Assembly (NCBI GenBank): GCA_910584345.1
Contig: CAJTZX010000020.1
Span: 1 to 60,178 of the forward strand
Source of the DNA: an uncultured Eubacterium sp.
GTDB lineage: Bacteria; Bacillota; Clostridia; Lachnospirales; Lachnospiraceae
Direction of reading: 5' to 3'
DNA length: 60,178 nt
Shown here in pieces: positions 1 through 9,043 of the stretch. The position numbers and the translations under genes are program-made. The stretch's first letter is position 1. Each line of letters begins with the position of its first letter. The notes beneath the pieces are model-generated. The model did no database searches and had not been told where the DNA came from. It worked only from the letters and a program-made list of their open reading frames with translations.

Positions 1-146
1 AGTGCTCTCAAAGAAAAAGACAAGTAATATTAAAAGTTATTTATTTACAGTTCCTAAGACAGGAAAGGGGAGTATAAGAATTAAGTATGTTTATTGTATA
101 AAAATATCGCCGGTTTCCCATCCAAAAAATGTAAAAAGTTCCCCGA

Positions 147-175
147 TTGCTAATCTTTGTATTTTCTGTTATAAT
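147..175 (+). promoter_or_regulatory. Candidate promoter of the surface-polymer locus
   Basis: TTGCTA at 147-152 and a perfect TATAAT at 170-175 are separated by 17 bp. They lie about 85 bp upstream of the first gene of the locus, which has an AAGGAGA ribosome site at 244-250. No convincing gene is seen in bases 1-260; the short reading frame there has no ribosome site and no recognisable family. Confidence 0.55.
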
Positions 176-260
176 AAAGCCAATTATGTAAAAAACTATG
201 CAGGAATGATGCATGCAAATGATATTTAATAAATCATTAACATAAGGAGAATAAACTAAC

Positions 261-2003
261 ATGGAGAATCTGATGGACAAGCGGCAGATTACTGCCAGAG
301 TTACAAAGCTGACATGGGAACGCATCTGGCTTCATCTGGAAGTGAAGATTACATTTGCAGAAGGAGCGGACAAAGACAGCAAACTGTCCTTTTATCTGGT
401 CAATGGGCTGTATGAACCAAAGGCAAAGCTGAAAGTGACCGAGATAGAAGGAGATACGTATAAGCTTAAAATTAATATTACAAATCCAGGTACTGGGCTC
501 TGCCTTCCGCAGGGGACGTATTCGATGATTATCTGCCAGAAAAAATGCCAGATGGCGAAAGCTGAGATAGCGGAATCACTCGTAAAGGAGATGAGCAGCG
601 CTTCCAGAAACTTTTTATACGGGGGACGCGCAAAGGTTTATTCGGTGACATTTTATGTGACCGAGGGTGATGAGGGGCTTCCGTTTATTATGTATGTATT
701 GGCAGGCGGCAGGACCGGTATCAGCGCGCCGGTGGCACATGCAAAGAAAGGGTTTCATCCAAAAGAAGAACTGAAAAAGAAATATTCCAAGATCAATAAG
801 CCGCTGAAAGTGGATATGTATTGGAAATATCGGAAACTATATAAACATAAAAGCAAAAAACCAGTCGTTATGTTTATGTCAGAACAGAGTACAAGCATCA
901 GCACAAATTTAAAAGCAGTAAAAGACCGTATGATTGCGAGAGGGCTGGACGAAGATTATATGATCGTAGAATCGTACCGTTCTTCTGTGACAAATCCGCG
1001 TCAGGGATTGAAAAGCTGGATGGATTTGTTAAAGAAAATGGCGATGAGTGATTTTATTTTTCTGGACGATCATGCGCCGGTACTGGACTGGCTTATTTTA
1101 GATAAAGATACGGCGTTGATTCAGCTGTGGCATGCAGGAGCAGGATTTAAGTCTTCTGGTTACAGCCGTTGGGGGCATATTGGCTGTCCGGCGCCTTACA
1201 GCTGCCACAGACAGTACAAATATGGCATCTCAGGATCTAAAAATATTGCGCACTTCTTCTCAGAAGTGTGGGGAATCAATGACTCGCAGGTGCTTCCGAC
1301 CGGAATGCCACGGATTGATGAATTTTTAGATAAAGATTACCGCAGAAAAAAGACAAAAGAATTGTATGAAAAGTATCCAATGTGTAAAGATAAGAAGGTG
1401 ATTTTATTTGCACCGACTTATCGGGGAACGAATAAAGCGAATGCGCATTATCCATATGAGCTGATCGATTTTAAGCGGTTATATGAGCTTTGCGGGGATG
1501 AATATGTCGTGTTATTTAAAATGCATCCGTGGGTAGCGTCTGAGGTGCCGATTTCTGACAAATACAAAGACCGCTTCGCAGATGTTGGCAGATATCCGAA
1601 TATTAATGATTTGTTTTATATTACGGAACTGCTGATTACGGATTATTCGTCGAATATTTTTGAATATTCTTTAATGAAAAAACCGATGCTGTTCTTTGCG
1701 TTTGATGAAATCCAATATTCATTTTCGAGAGGTTTTCATCGGGCTTATGAAGAATCAGCGCCAGGGAAGGTCTGTCATACGTTTGAGGAAGTGCTGCAGG
1801 CGATAGCCGACGAGGATTTTGACTATCCGAAAGTAGAAGAATATGTGGAAAAGCATTTTGACTATATTGACAGCCATGCGTCAGACCGTGTCATTGACTG
1901 GATTATTTTAGGGAGTCTTCCGGAATCTGTCAAAAAAGAGCTGGCTGCAGACGCTGCAATGAAAAAAGAGCTGGAAACACTGGATTTTAAGCCGATACAG
2001 TAA
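261..2003 (+). CDS. CDP-glycerol/ribitol phosphotransferase family protein (TagF/TarF-like)
   Basis: Predicted membrane-associated enzyme that transfers polyol-phosphate from a CDP-polyol to a growing teichoic-acid-type chain. The C-terminal two thirds (about residues 195-560) show the Glyphos_transf family signature: LWHAGAGFKSSGY near residue 290, FAPTYRG, KMHPWV, and the block LLITDYSSNIFEYS followed by KPMLFF. The first 190 residues form a separate beta-rich N-terminal domain that I do not recognise. At 580 aa it is much longer than the two relatives in this cluster (412 and 429 aa). The ATG at 261 follows AAGGAGA at 244-250. It is the first gene of a co-directional locus with two cytidylyltransferases, which supports a CDP-activated donor. 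Whether the donor is CDP-glycerol, CDP-ribitol or another polyol cannot be read from the sequence. Confidence 0.88.
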   Translation: MENLMDKRQITARVTKLTWERIWLHLEVKITFAEGADKDSKLSFYLVNGLYEPKAKLKVTEIEGDTYKLKINITNPGTGLCLPQGTYSMIICQKKCQMAKAEIAESLVKEMSSASRNFLYGGRAKVYSVTFYVTEGDEGLPFIMYVLAGGRTGISAPVAHAKKGFHPKEELKKKYSKINKPLKVDMYWKYRKLYKHKSKKPVVMFMSEQSTSISTNLKAVKDRMIARGLDEDYMIVESYRSSVTNPRQGLKSWMDLLKKMAMSDFIFLDDHAPVLDWLILDKDTALIQLWHAGAGFKSSGYSRWGHIGCPAPYSCHRQYKYGISGSKNIAHFFSEVWGINDSQVLPTGMPRIDEFLDKDYRRKKTKELYEKYPMCKDKKVILFAPTYRGTNKANAHYPYELIDFKRLYELCGDEYVVLFKMHPWVASEVPISDKYKDRFADVGRYPNINDLFYITELLITDYSSNIFEYSLMKKPMLFFAFDEIQYSFSRGFHRAYEESAPGKVCHTFEEVLQAIADEDFDYPKVEEYVEKHFDYIDSHASDRVIDWIILGSLPESVKKELAADAAMKKELETLDFKPIQ

Positions 2004-2060
2004 GGGCAATAATTCGGCTGATATGGTACATGCAGAGGAAAATCAGGAGGGAATGCGACG

Positions 2061-2831
2061 ATGAATATCGCAATTATATTTGCCGGAGGGAGCGGGGTCC
2101 GCATGGGCTCCGGCATCCCAAAGCAGTTTTTGGAGATTAACGGAAAACCGGTAATTATCCATACGTTACAGTTGTTTCAGTATCACGATGAAATTGATAA
2201 GATTTATATATCGGTGCTGGAAGATTATATTGGGTATATGCAGGAATTGGTAGATGAATATCGTCTGCATAAGACAGCGGCAATTATTCCTGGCGGTGAG
2301 ACAGCACAGGATTCGATTTATCATGCGTTGAAAAAAGCCGAATCGGAAAATCCGGATGATTCGATTGTGCTGCTGCATGACGGTGTGCGCCCGTTCGTGT
2401 CGTATGAAGTGATTTCTAATAATATTGCAGGTGTAAAGGAAAATGGCAATGCAATTACTTGTACGGCATGTTTTGAAACCATTTTATTAAGCCATGACGG
2501 GGAATGCGTGGAGTCTGTCCCATATCGGAAAGACACGTTTGCAGCGCAGGCTCCACAGAGCTTTTATCTGAAAGATATTATTGCAGTCCATGATAAGATA
2601 CGGGAACGGCCAGAACGCTATGAAAATATGGTGGATGCGTGCACAATGATTCGCAGCCAGGGGATGGAGGCGCATATGGTGCCCGGTAACCGCGGCAACA
2701 TTAAAGTTACAACACCGGAAGATGTGTATATGTTTCGTGCACTGCTTCAGTATAAAGAAAATGAACAGGCATTTGGACTTGGAATTACAAACCGGATTGA
2801 AACACGTATGAATAAACATAGAAAACAATAA
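2061..2831 (+). CDS. IspD/TarI-family cytidylyltransferase (CDP-polyol synthesis)
   Basis: A 256-aa nucleotidyltransferase of the IspD/TarI group, which makes CDP-activated polyols from CTP and a polyol phosphate. The N-terminus has the CTP-binding loop FAGGSGVRMGSGIPKQF, and the middle has LHDGVRPFV and APQSF, with NIKVTTPEDV near the end. It lies between a TagF-like enzyme and an SDR enzyme, which argues for CDP-polyol synthesis (TarI role) rather than the MEP isoprenoid step (IspD role). A paralogue lies at 12333-13061. The start at 2061 follows a GGAGG site at 2046-2050. The last codons and stop fall inside a 16-bp tandem repeat, so the C-terminal tail may vary between strains. The exact polyol is unknown. 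Confidence 0.85.
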   Translation: MNIAIIFAGGSGVRMGSGIPKQFLEINGKPVIIHTLQLFQYHDEIDKIYISVLEDYIGYMQELVDEYRLHKTAAIIPGGETAQDSIYHALKKAESENPDDSIVLLHDGVRPFVSYEVISNNIAGVKENGNAITCTACFETILLSHDGECVESVPYRKDTFAAQAPQSFYLKDIIAVHDKIRERPERYENMVDACTMIRSQGMEAHMVPGNRGNIKVTTPEDVYMFRALLQYKENEQAFGLGITNRIETRMNKHRKQ

Positions 2832-2883
2832 ATATAAAAAACAATAAATATAAAAAACAATAAATATAAAAAACAATAAATAT
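2825..2883. repeat. 16-bp tandem repeat, 3.7 copies
   Basis: The unit ACAATAAATATAAAAA occurs at 2825-2840, 2841-2856 and 2857-2872, followed by an 11-bp partial copy at 2873-2883. The copies are identical. The first copy contains the stop codon of the upstream cytidylyltransferase gene, and the array fills most of the gap to the next gene. Confidence 0.9.
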
Positions 2884-2927
2884 TCAAAACAAAATCAAAT
2901 GTTACCAAAAAAGATGGAGGAAAAAAC

Positions 2928-4052
2928 GTGGATAACAATACAGTGGCAACCGTCGCAACAGCAACAGAACAGATTTTAGAATGTCCTCTGGATCCCGTAT
3001 TGCAGGAAGATATGGAATTGCTTGCCAGCAATTGTGCGGATTTACTGAAAAAGTTCCAAAATAAGACCGTGTTTGTATCTGGCGCAACCGGATTACTAGG
3101 TTCTCAGCTGGTGAAGGCGCTTTTATGCGGCAACCGTGTGCTTGGTACCAATTGTAAAGTACTCGCGCTTGTTCGCAGCCGACAAAAAGCGGAGCGTGTA
3201 TTTGGCAAACTGACAGAGCGCGAAGACCTTGCACTAGTGATGGGAGATATTATGAGTCCGATTCGTTTTGATGGACCCGTAGATTATATCGTGCATGGAG
3301 CCAGTGCGACAAGTTCCAGATATTTTGTGTCAAATCCGGTAGAGACAATTTTAACGGCGGTAAACGGTACGGTTCATATGCTGGAGTTTGCAAAAGCAAA
3401 ACAGGCAGAGGGATTTTTGTATTTGTCTTCTTTGGAAGTATATGGTACGCCGGAGGCGGATGCGGGGAAGATTGCGGAATCATACAGCGGTTATATCGAT
3501 CCGCTGCAGGTACGCAGCAGCTATTCGGAAGGCAAACGTATGGTAGAATGCCTTTGTGCATCCTATGCGTCCGAATACAAGGTTCCGGTTAAAATTGCAA
3601 GATTATCACAGACATTCGGAGCAGGAGTTGAATATGAAGATGGACGTGTATTTGCGGAGTTTGCAAGATGCGCGCTGGAGAAAAAAAATATTGTCCTGCA
3701 TACAAAAGGCCAGACGGTACGCAGCTATTGCTATACAAAAGATGCTGTGGCAGCGATGCTTTTGATTTTGGCGTCAGGAGAGAGCGGAGCAGCTTATAAT
3801 GTAACGAATATGGATACGAAGATTTCGATTGCGGATATGGCACAGCTGGTGTGCGATACGTTTCCTCAGGCAGGCATTCAGGTGACGTTTGATATGCCGG
3901 ATGATGTAGCTTCTTTTGGCTATAATCCGGAAATGGTAATTGCACTGGACAGCAGCAGGCTCATGGCATTAGGCTGGAAACCTACTGTAGATCTAAAGGA
4001 AATGTTTATCCGTCTGGCTGAAAGTATGAAGATCTGCAGAGAAATGAAATAA
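2928..4052 (+). CDS. NAD-dependent epimerase/dehydratase (extended SDR)
   Basis: A 374-aa NAD(P)-dependent oxidoreductase of the extended short-chain dehydrogenase superfamily. The Rossmann dinucleotide motif is visible as VFVSGATGLLGSQL near residue 46. The active-site region has YLSSLEVYG (Ser) and YSEGKRMVE (Tyr-x3-Lys). The start is GTG at 2928, preceded by TGGAGG at 2915-2920. It directly follows an IspD/TarI-like gene. This pairing recalls the CDP-ribitol synthases (such as Bcs1 of Haemophilus) in which a cytidylyltransferase is joined to an SDR reductase. I therefore infer a role in making the polyol phosphate or in modifying the activated sugar. It could equally be a nucleotide-sugar dehydratase or epimerase, since substrate residues cannot be read. 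Confidence 0.82.
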   Translation: MDNNTVATVATATEQILECPLDPVLQEDMELLASNCADLLKKFQNKTVFVSGATGLLGSQLVKALLCGNRVLGTNCKVLALVRSRQKAERVFGKLTEREDLALVMGDIMSPIRFDGPVDYIVHGASATSSRYFVSNPVETILTAVNGTVHMLEFAKAKQAEGFLYLSSLEVYGTPEADAGKIAESYSGYIDPLQVRSSYSEGKRMVECLCASYASEYKVPVKIARLSQTFGAGVEYEDGRVFAEFARCALEKKNIVLHTKGQTVRSYCYTKDAVAAMLLILASGESGAAYNVTNMDTKISIADMAQLVCDTFPQAGIQVTFDMPDDVASFGYNPEMVIALDSSRLMALGWKPTVDLKEMFIRLAESMKICREMK

Positions 4053-4083
4053 CAGCTGTAAATACAGCGGAATGGAGGCAGTG

Positions 4084-5280
4084 ATGAAATATGGAGTATT
4101 GATGCATAAGACAACGATGAACCTGGGTGATGATATTCAGGCATATGCATCTGCGCAGTTTTTACCGCATATTGATTATCTGGTAGAAAGAGAAAATATT
4201 GATTCGTTTCAGTCCGAAGGCAATGAACCGGTCGGCGTTATTATGAGTGCATGGTGGATGTGGCAGAAGTGGAACTGGCCGCCGGCAGAGTGTATCGTGC
4301 CAAAGCTTGTCAGTATGCATATGAACAATTATACGATATATCGGAAAGCATCACCGATACAGGATGAATGGCTGCAGGATGTCGGCGGTGAGTTTTTCCG
4401 GGCAAACGGGCCGATAGGCTGCAGAGATCAGACAACGTTAGATTTTTTTACAGAACGTGGATTTGACTGTTATTTTAGCGGCTGTATTACGCTGACACTT
4501 CCAAAGCAGAAAAAAACAGCAGATGCAGGGACGTATGTTTGCCTGGTAGATTTAAAGCCGGAGTTGGAAGCAGCTGCGAGGAAATGGTTAAAAGACAGCG
4601 GCCTGGAAATCCGTGTGCTGACGCATCATTGTGATTACCGCAAATCCAATGCTTCGATGGAAGAGCGCTTTCAGGCTGTGGAAGATATTTTAACACAGTA
4701 TCAGAATGCAAAGTTTGTCGTGACAAGGAGACTGCATGTATCTTTGCCATGTCTGGCAATGGAGACGCCAGTATTGTCTATTGTAAATATGAATGATACC
4801 GGAAATACGACAAGATGGGCGCCCTATTATAACTGGGTGAATCATATACCGGACAAGGATTTTATTGATGGAAATATTAAATTTGATTATAACAATCCGC
4901 CAGAAAACAAAAAAGAGCATTTGCCAACGAGAGAAGCACTGACAAACAGTATTCAGCAATTTATCGATGAGACGAAAGATTGTACGCTTCCGATCGATCA
5001 GGTGAGAAAAACTTCTTATACTGAAGAAGAGGCACGCCGCTGGCAGAACCAATTGATGCATTGGACGCTGGAAAAATGGCTGCATCAAAACCGGGGACTG
5101 CTGGAAGAGCGCAATAAATATAAGAAGAAAGCGGCTACACTTGAAAAACGTTTGAAAAATCAAAATGGCGGAGCGCTTCCAGAGGAAGTGGCAAAGATTC
5201 AAAAGCTGGAGAAACAGCTGGAAGATGTTACACTGAAAGATTGGGCAAAGGCTTGTATTAAGAGACACAAGGGGAAATAA
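4084..5280 (+). CDS. Polysaccharide pyruvyl transferase family protein with C-terminal coiled coil
   Basis: The N-terminus (YGVLMHKTTMNLGDDIQAYA) is characteristic of the polysaccharide pyruvyl transferase family, whose members add pyruvate ketals or related groups to surface glycans. The middle carries FVVTRRLHVSLPCLAMETPV, matching the conserved late block of the family. The last 70 residues are Lys/Glu-rich with a heptad pattern (ERNKYKKKAATLEKRLKN onward) and probably form a coiled coil for oligomerisation or membrane-complex contact. I chose ATG 4084 over the in-frame ATG 4072 because the latter is part of the ribosome site itself (GGAGG at 4074-4078, five bases before 4084). It follows the SDR gene by 31 bp and is probably in the same operon. 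The acceptor is unknown. Confidence 0.82.
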   Translation: MKYGVLMHKTTMNLGDDIQAYASAQFLPHIDYLVERENIDSFQSEGNEPVGVIMSAWWMWQKWNWPPAECIVPKLVSMHMNNYTIYRKASPIQDEWLQDVGGEFFRANGPIGCRDQTTLDFFTERGFDCYFSGCITLTLPKQKKTADAGTYVCLVDLKPELEAAARKWLKDSGLEIRVLTHHCDYRKSNASMEERFQAVEDILTQYQNAKFVVTRRLHVSLPCLAMETPVLSIVNMNDTGNTTRWAPYYNWVNHIPDKDFIDGNIKFDYNNPPENKKEHLPTREALTNSIQQFIDETKDCTLPIDQVRKTSYTEEEARRWQNQLMHWTLEKWLHQNRGLLEERNKYKKKAATLEKRLKNQNGGALPEEVAKIQKLEKQLEDVTLKDWAKACIKRHKGK

Positions 5281-5353
5281 AAGCAATTGCCGAATTCGTA
5301 AAATGATTGGTAAGGTAGGATTTTTGTTGTATAAAGAATAGGAGTTAGCAGTA

Positions 5354-8300
5354 ATGAACAGATCAGCAATAAAGAAAATGGGCAGATTCGTAAATCTTGT
5401 TTTGATTTTTACGCTAGTATTTATGAGCTGCCCGTGGACAGAAGCTGCGGCAGCCAAAAAGAAGCCGCAAAAGCCACAGCCGCAAACAGCAACGTTTCGT
5501 ATCATATCAACAACAGATATGCATGGGCAGGTATCAACTACACATTATGATACGGCGAGTGTAAAGCCGGGAAGCCTTGCACAGGCATATACGTTGATAA
5601 AAGAAGCGCGTCAGGAAGCAGGAACGCGCAATACGATGACCGTGGATACCGGAGATTCCATCTATGGCTATGCGGCGGATTATATTTTGGATAAGTCAGG
5701 AGAAGATGCGCTGCAGCCGATATACAAGGCGATGTCATTAGTGAATTATGATGCGATTGCGCTTGGCAACCACGATTTTGATTATGGATACAGTTATATT
5801 GATAAACAGCTGGAACTGTCCGGACTGAAAAAGAAATGCGTTGTGTCCAACATTATAAAAGCAGACACCGGAGAGACTGCATGGAACGAGACAATGATGA
5901 TTTCCAAGCAGTTAAAGACGAGTAAAAATAAGTCTGTGAATATGGAAGTAGGGGTGATTGGGATCACAATTCCTTCCATGTCTTCTTATTCCAATTGTAA
6001 GGAGGAACTGCTTGCATTACCTATCGTAAGTACTGTGGAAAAGGAGGCGGCTTATTTAAAGTCTCAGGGAGCAGATCTTGTGATTGTGATTGCACATTCT
6101 TCCTTTGGAAATGCAAATCCGGATAAGGAGAGTGACAATGCGGTCTATGCGTTGACAAAGCTGGAAAATGTAGATGCGATTGCAGCCGGACATGGACATA
6201 AAAACTATCCGTCTTCCGACAGCGCTTCCGCGCCGTATTACCGGCTGCCGAATGTAGACAGGGAGACCGGGCTGATGAACGGCAAGGCCGTTACGATGAT
6301 AAAAGATCATGGAGCGGGTATCGGTGTCATTGATTTGAATCTAGAAATTAGTGACGATGGACAAATTAAAGTGACAGATTCCGCCGCAGAGCTTCGTATG
6401 GTAACAAAGGATACGCCATCGAGTGCGGTGATCGTAGAATCACAGGCTCCGGAAATTGACGTCGTCAATCAGTCATTGGAAGAAGTTATTGCAACATTTG
6501 GAAATAATGAGCAGATTAACAGTTATTTTGCGCTGTTGGAAGACAACTATGCGATTCAGCTGGCAAATGAAGCTAAAATACAGTATGGATTATCTTATAC
6601 CGGAGGTGCAGGAAAGAATGAGTATGCAGATTGTCCGGTTGTTGCAACAACAAAGTATACATTAAGCGGAAGTCAGTCTGCAGATGATAACATCAGCTTA
6701 AACGGCATGATTACGATGAAAGATATTCTGAATATGCAGCAGGATAATCATAATAATAATATTTTGTACTGGGTGACGGGCGGACAGCTTAGGGAACTGT
6801 TGGAGTGGTCTGCAAGTGTTTATTCTACTTCAAATGGCACAATTTCTTCAGACCAGGTATTGCAACGGCTGCTGGAAGAGCGAGGAGCCTCTTCGATTGC
6901 AGCATCAGACTGGCTGAATGACTGGAGTTCTTTTGCGGTATTCGATGGCATTGAGTATACGATCGATGCTACAAGGCCGGCACGATATACAAAATCCGGT
7001 GAGCAAAAGGATGCTTATGCACATCGCATCGTAAATATGACGTATAATGGTCAGCCAATTGCAGATGACCAGAGATTGATCCTCGTAAGCCATACCATTC
7101 CGGGAAATACGGATGCAACAGGTACCATTTCGTCACAGAAAGTACTTGGAAAATCAGATTTGGCTTATGTACATCTTGTAAAATATATCAAACAGCAGCA
7201 GGAATTAGGAAATCTTTCCGTTGAGACAGATCACAATTGGGAAGTATTGTTCGATACAAACCGTGCCTATGTCGTGCGCTCAAGTGTGTTATCACAGCAA
7301 GATGCGGCAATGAAGCAGTGGTTCCAGGGATTACTTAGCACGGATGAGACATTTGCTTATTATTTGGCACAGTTTATTGAATCTGGAGAAATGGGGCAGA
7401 CAGATACGATAAAACCCATGCTCGTAGTATCTTCTACGTTTATGGATGACACAGATCAGCCGATAGAAATTAAAGTACAGGCAAATGACCGTTCCGGCAT
7501 TGCACAGATGAAATGGACAGCCGGAAAAGAAGCCGCGGACAGTGCAGTATGGGCAGAAGCAGCAAATATTACGCGTGGCTGTTTTGTAGCAGAAAAAAAT
7601 GGCGATTATTCTGTTATGGCAGAGGATATCTACGGCAACCGGGTTGTGAAGTACATTCAAATATCCAATATTGATCCAAATTTGGTACAGGCCCCGACAA
7701 TGAATAAAATCAGCAATAAAGTTTCTTCCATTACTGGAACCGCAAAATTTGGGACAACGGTTCATATTGATGCCAACGGTGCGACATATGAAGTACAGAC
7801 ATTGGAAGACGGTACTTATACGTGTACGATTGAACGAGTGCCGGCCGGAAGTACGGTATCTGCATATTGCACCGATGAAACAGGGAAACAGAGCAAGACG
7901 GTTACTACGACGGTGTTTAAAAACGGGCCAGATGTTCCGGTAGTAAATGAAATGAAAAATAATTCAGAAAAAGTAAACGGGTATTTTACCGGATCATCCG
8001 CAGCAATTGTTGCGATAGTCGGATCCAATGTATACCTTTCCGCAGCAGATCGAGCGCTATACGAAAAATCTGAATTATATAGTAAATCAAGAATGGTAAA
8101 TACGGTAGAATGTTCCTTGTCCAGAAATAATTTTGAAATGAAATTACCAATACAAAATGCAGGTGAATCTGTGAAATTTGTGACACTGGATAAGGCAGGA
8201 AGGCGAAGCGCAACGATATCTTTGGAAGTAGCGGATGCTGCGCCAAATGTTCCGGTTATCCAAGAGAGTTGTGATATTGAAGATTATCTGTATGGACAGG

Positions 8301-9043
8301 TAACAAATGTCAATGAATCTGGAAGCGTTGCGGTGACCGTTGGAAACCGTACTTATACAGGTGAGATTCTTCCTGGTGGTACCTTTGCGGTACAGACAAA
8401 CGGTGCTACGTCCGGTGAGGTTGTGTCGGTTACGGCCAGTGATATCAAAGATGGGACAGCAAGAACAAGTGCGGCAGCAGTTACAACTGTTCAGCCATAT
8501 GAAAATTATGTAACAATGGCAGATACTAGAGTTCAGACAACTGATACGAATAGTACGCAGATCAAAGGTGATACGCTTCCACATTATGAAGTCTATGTGG
8601 TAGTGCGTGGTAAGAGCACGCGGGTAACACTTGACAGCTTAGGACAGTTCAGTTGTCCGGTAACAGAATCTTTGCAGGCGGGCGAAAAAGTATATGTGGT
8701 GGCAAGATACGGCGGAAAGATTGCAGAAGTTACAGAGCAGACAGTTACAGAGTACGTTCCGGCTGTAATTACACCAGAGACACCGTCAGTGCTTACGAGT
8801 GAAATTACGATATATACGCAGCAATTGGATGTTCTTGCGAAAGAACTGGGAACTGTCGTTGTAACGATTGACGGTATAGACTATACGTCACAAGCAGGGG
8901 TATACAACCAGGCATATAACGGATATATTTATTCTCTGCAGCTTCCACAGACATTTACGGAACAGACGATTACCATCCGTTTCATCAATGCATCTGGCGT
9001 ATCAAGCGGATCGGTTACTGTAATGAGGACAGCAAATGTTTAA
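5354..9043 (+). CDS. Large secreted 5'-nucleotidase/metallophosphatase with C-terminal Ig-like domains
   Basis: A 1229-aa exported protein. A signal peptide is evident (Lys/Arg start, hydrophobic stretch around residues 12-24, cleavage near AAAA at about 32). Residues 47-300 are a calcineurin-type metallophosphoesterase with TTDMHGQ, DTGDSIYG, ALGNHDFDYG, IAHSSFG and AAGHGHKNY, so the metal ligands look complete. Residues 370-630 resemble the 5'-nucleotidase C-terminal substrate domain. The remaining 600 residues are Thr/Val-rich beta repeats of the bacterial Ig-like type. No LPxTG sorting signal or C-terminal membrane segment is present, so wall retention would have to use another route. It sits inside the surface-polymer locus and overlaps the next gene by 8 bp. 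It probably scavenges phosphate or nucleosides outside the cell, though action on polymer precursors is conceivable. Confidence 0.88.
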   Translation: MNRSAIKKMGRFVNLVLIFTLVFMSCPWTEAAAAKKKPQKPQPQTATFRIISTTDMHGQVSTTHYDTASVKPGSLAQAYTLIKEARQEAGTRNTMTVDTGDSIYGYAADYILDKSGEDALQPIYKAMSLVNYDAIALGNHDFDYGYSYIDKQLELSGLKKKCVVSNIIKADTGETAWNETMMISKQLKTSKNKSVNMEVGVIGITIPSMSSYSNCKEELLALPIVSTVEKEAAYLKSQGADLVIVIAHSSFGNANPDKESDNAVYALTKLENVDAIAAGHGHKNYPSSDSASAPYYRLPNVDRETGLMNGKAVTMIKDHGAGIGVIDLNLEISDDGQIKVTDSAAELRMVTKDTPSSAVIVESQAPEIDVVNQSLEEVIATFGNNEQINSYFALLEDNYAIQLANEAKIQYGLSYTGGAGKNEYADCPVVATTKYTLSGSQSADDNISLNGMITMKDILNMQQDNHNNNILYWVTGGQLRELLEWSASVYSTSNGTISSDQVLQRLLEERGASSIAASDWLNDWSSFAVFDGIEYTIDATRPARYTKSGEQKDAYAHRIVNMTYNGQPIADDQRLILVSHTIPGNTDATGTISSQKVLGKSDLAYVHLVKYIKQQQELGNLSVETDHNWEVLFDTNRAYVVRSSVLSQQDAAMKQWFQGLLSTDETFAYYLAQFIESGEMGQTDTIKPMLVVSSTFMDDTDQPIEIKVQANDRSGIAQMKWTAGKEAADSAVWAEAANITRGCFVAEKNGDYSVMAEDIYGNRVVKYIQISNIDPNLVQAPTMNKISNKVSSITGTAKFGTTVHIDANGATYEVQTLEDGTYTCTIERVPAGSTVSAYCTDETGKQSKTVTTTVFKNGPDVPVVNEMKNNSEKVNGYFTGSSAAIVAIVGSNVYLSAADRALYEKSELYSKSRMVNTVECSLSRNNFEMKLPIQNAGESVKFVTLDKAGRRSATISLEVADAAPNVPVIQESCDIEDYLYGQVTNVNESGSVAVTVGNRTYTGEILPGGTFAVQTNGATSGEVVSVTASDIKDGTARTSAAAVTTVQPYENYVTMADTRVQTTDTNSTQIKGDTLPHYEVYVVVRGKSTRVTLDSLGQFSCPVTESLQAGEKVYVVARYGGKIAEVTEQTVTEYVPAVITPETPSVLTSEITIYTQQLDVLAKELGTVVVTIDGIDYTSQAGVYNQAYNGYIYSLQLPQTFTEQTITIRFINASGVSSGSVTVMRTANV

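Noticed and set aside
2..229. 75-codon frame at the window start
   Set aside because: No ribosome site, starts at a GTG at the window edge, no recognisable family, and it overlaps the candidate promoter of the first real gene.
2061..2831. Annotation as the MEP-pathway enzyme IspD
   Set aside because: Although ispE is in the window, this gene and its paralogue sit with TagF-like, SDR and TarJ genes, so a CDP-polyol role is more likely; sequence alone does not exclude IspD.
4690..5505. 271-codon minus-strand frame
   Set aside because: It is antisense to the pyruvyl transferase gene and the start of the nucleotidase gene, with no family motifs and no ribosome site.
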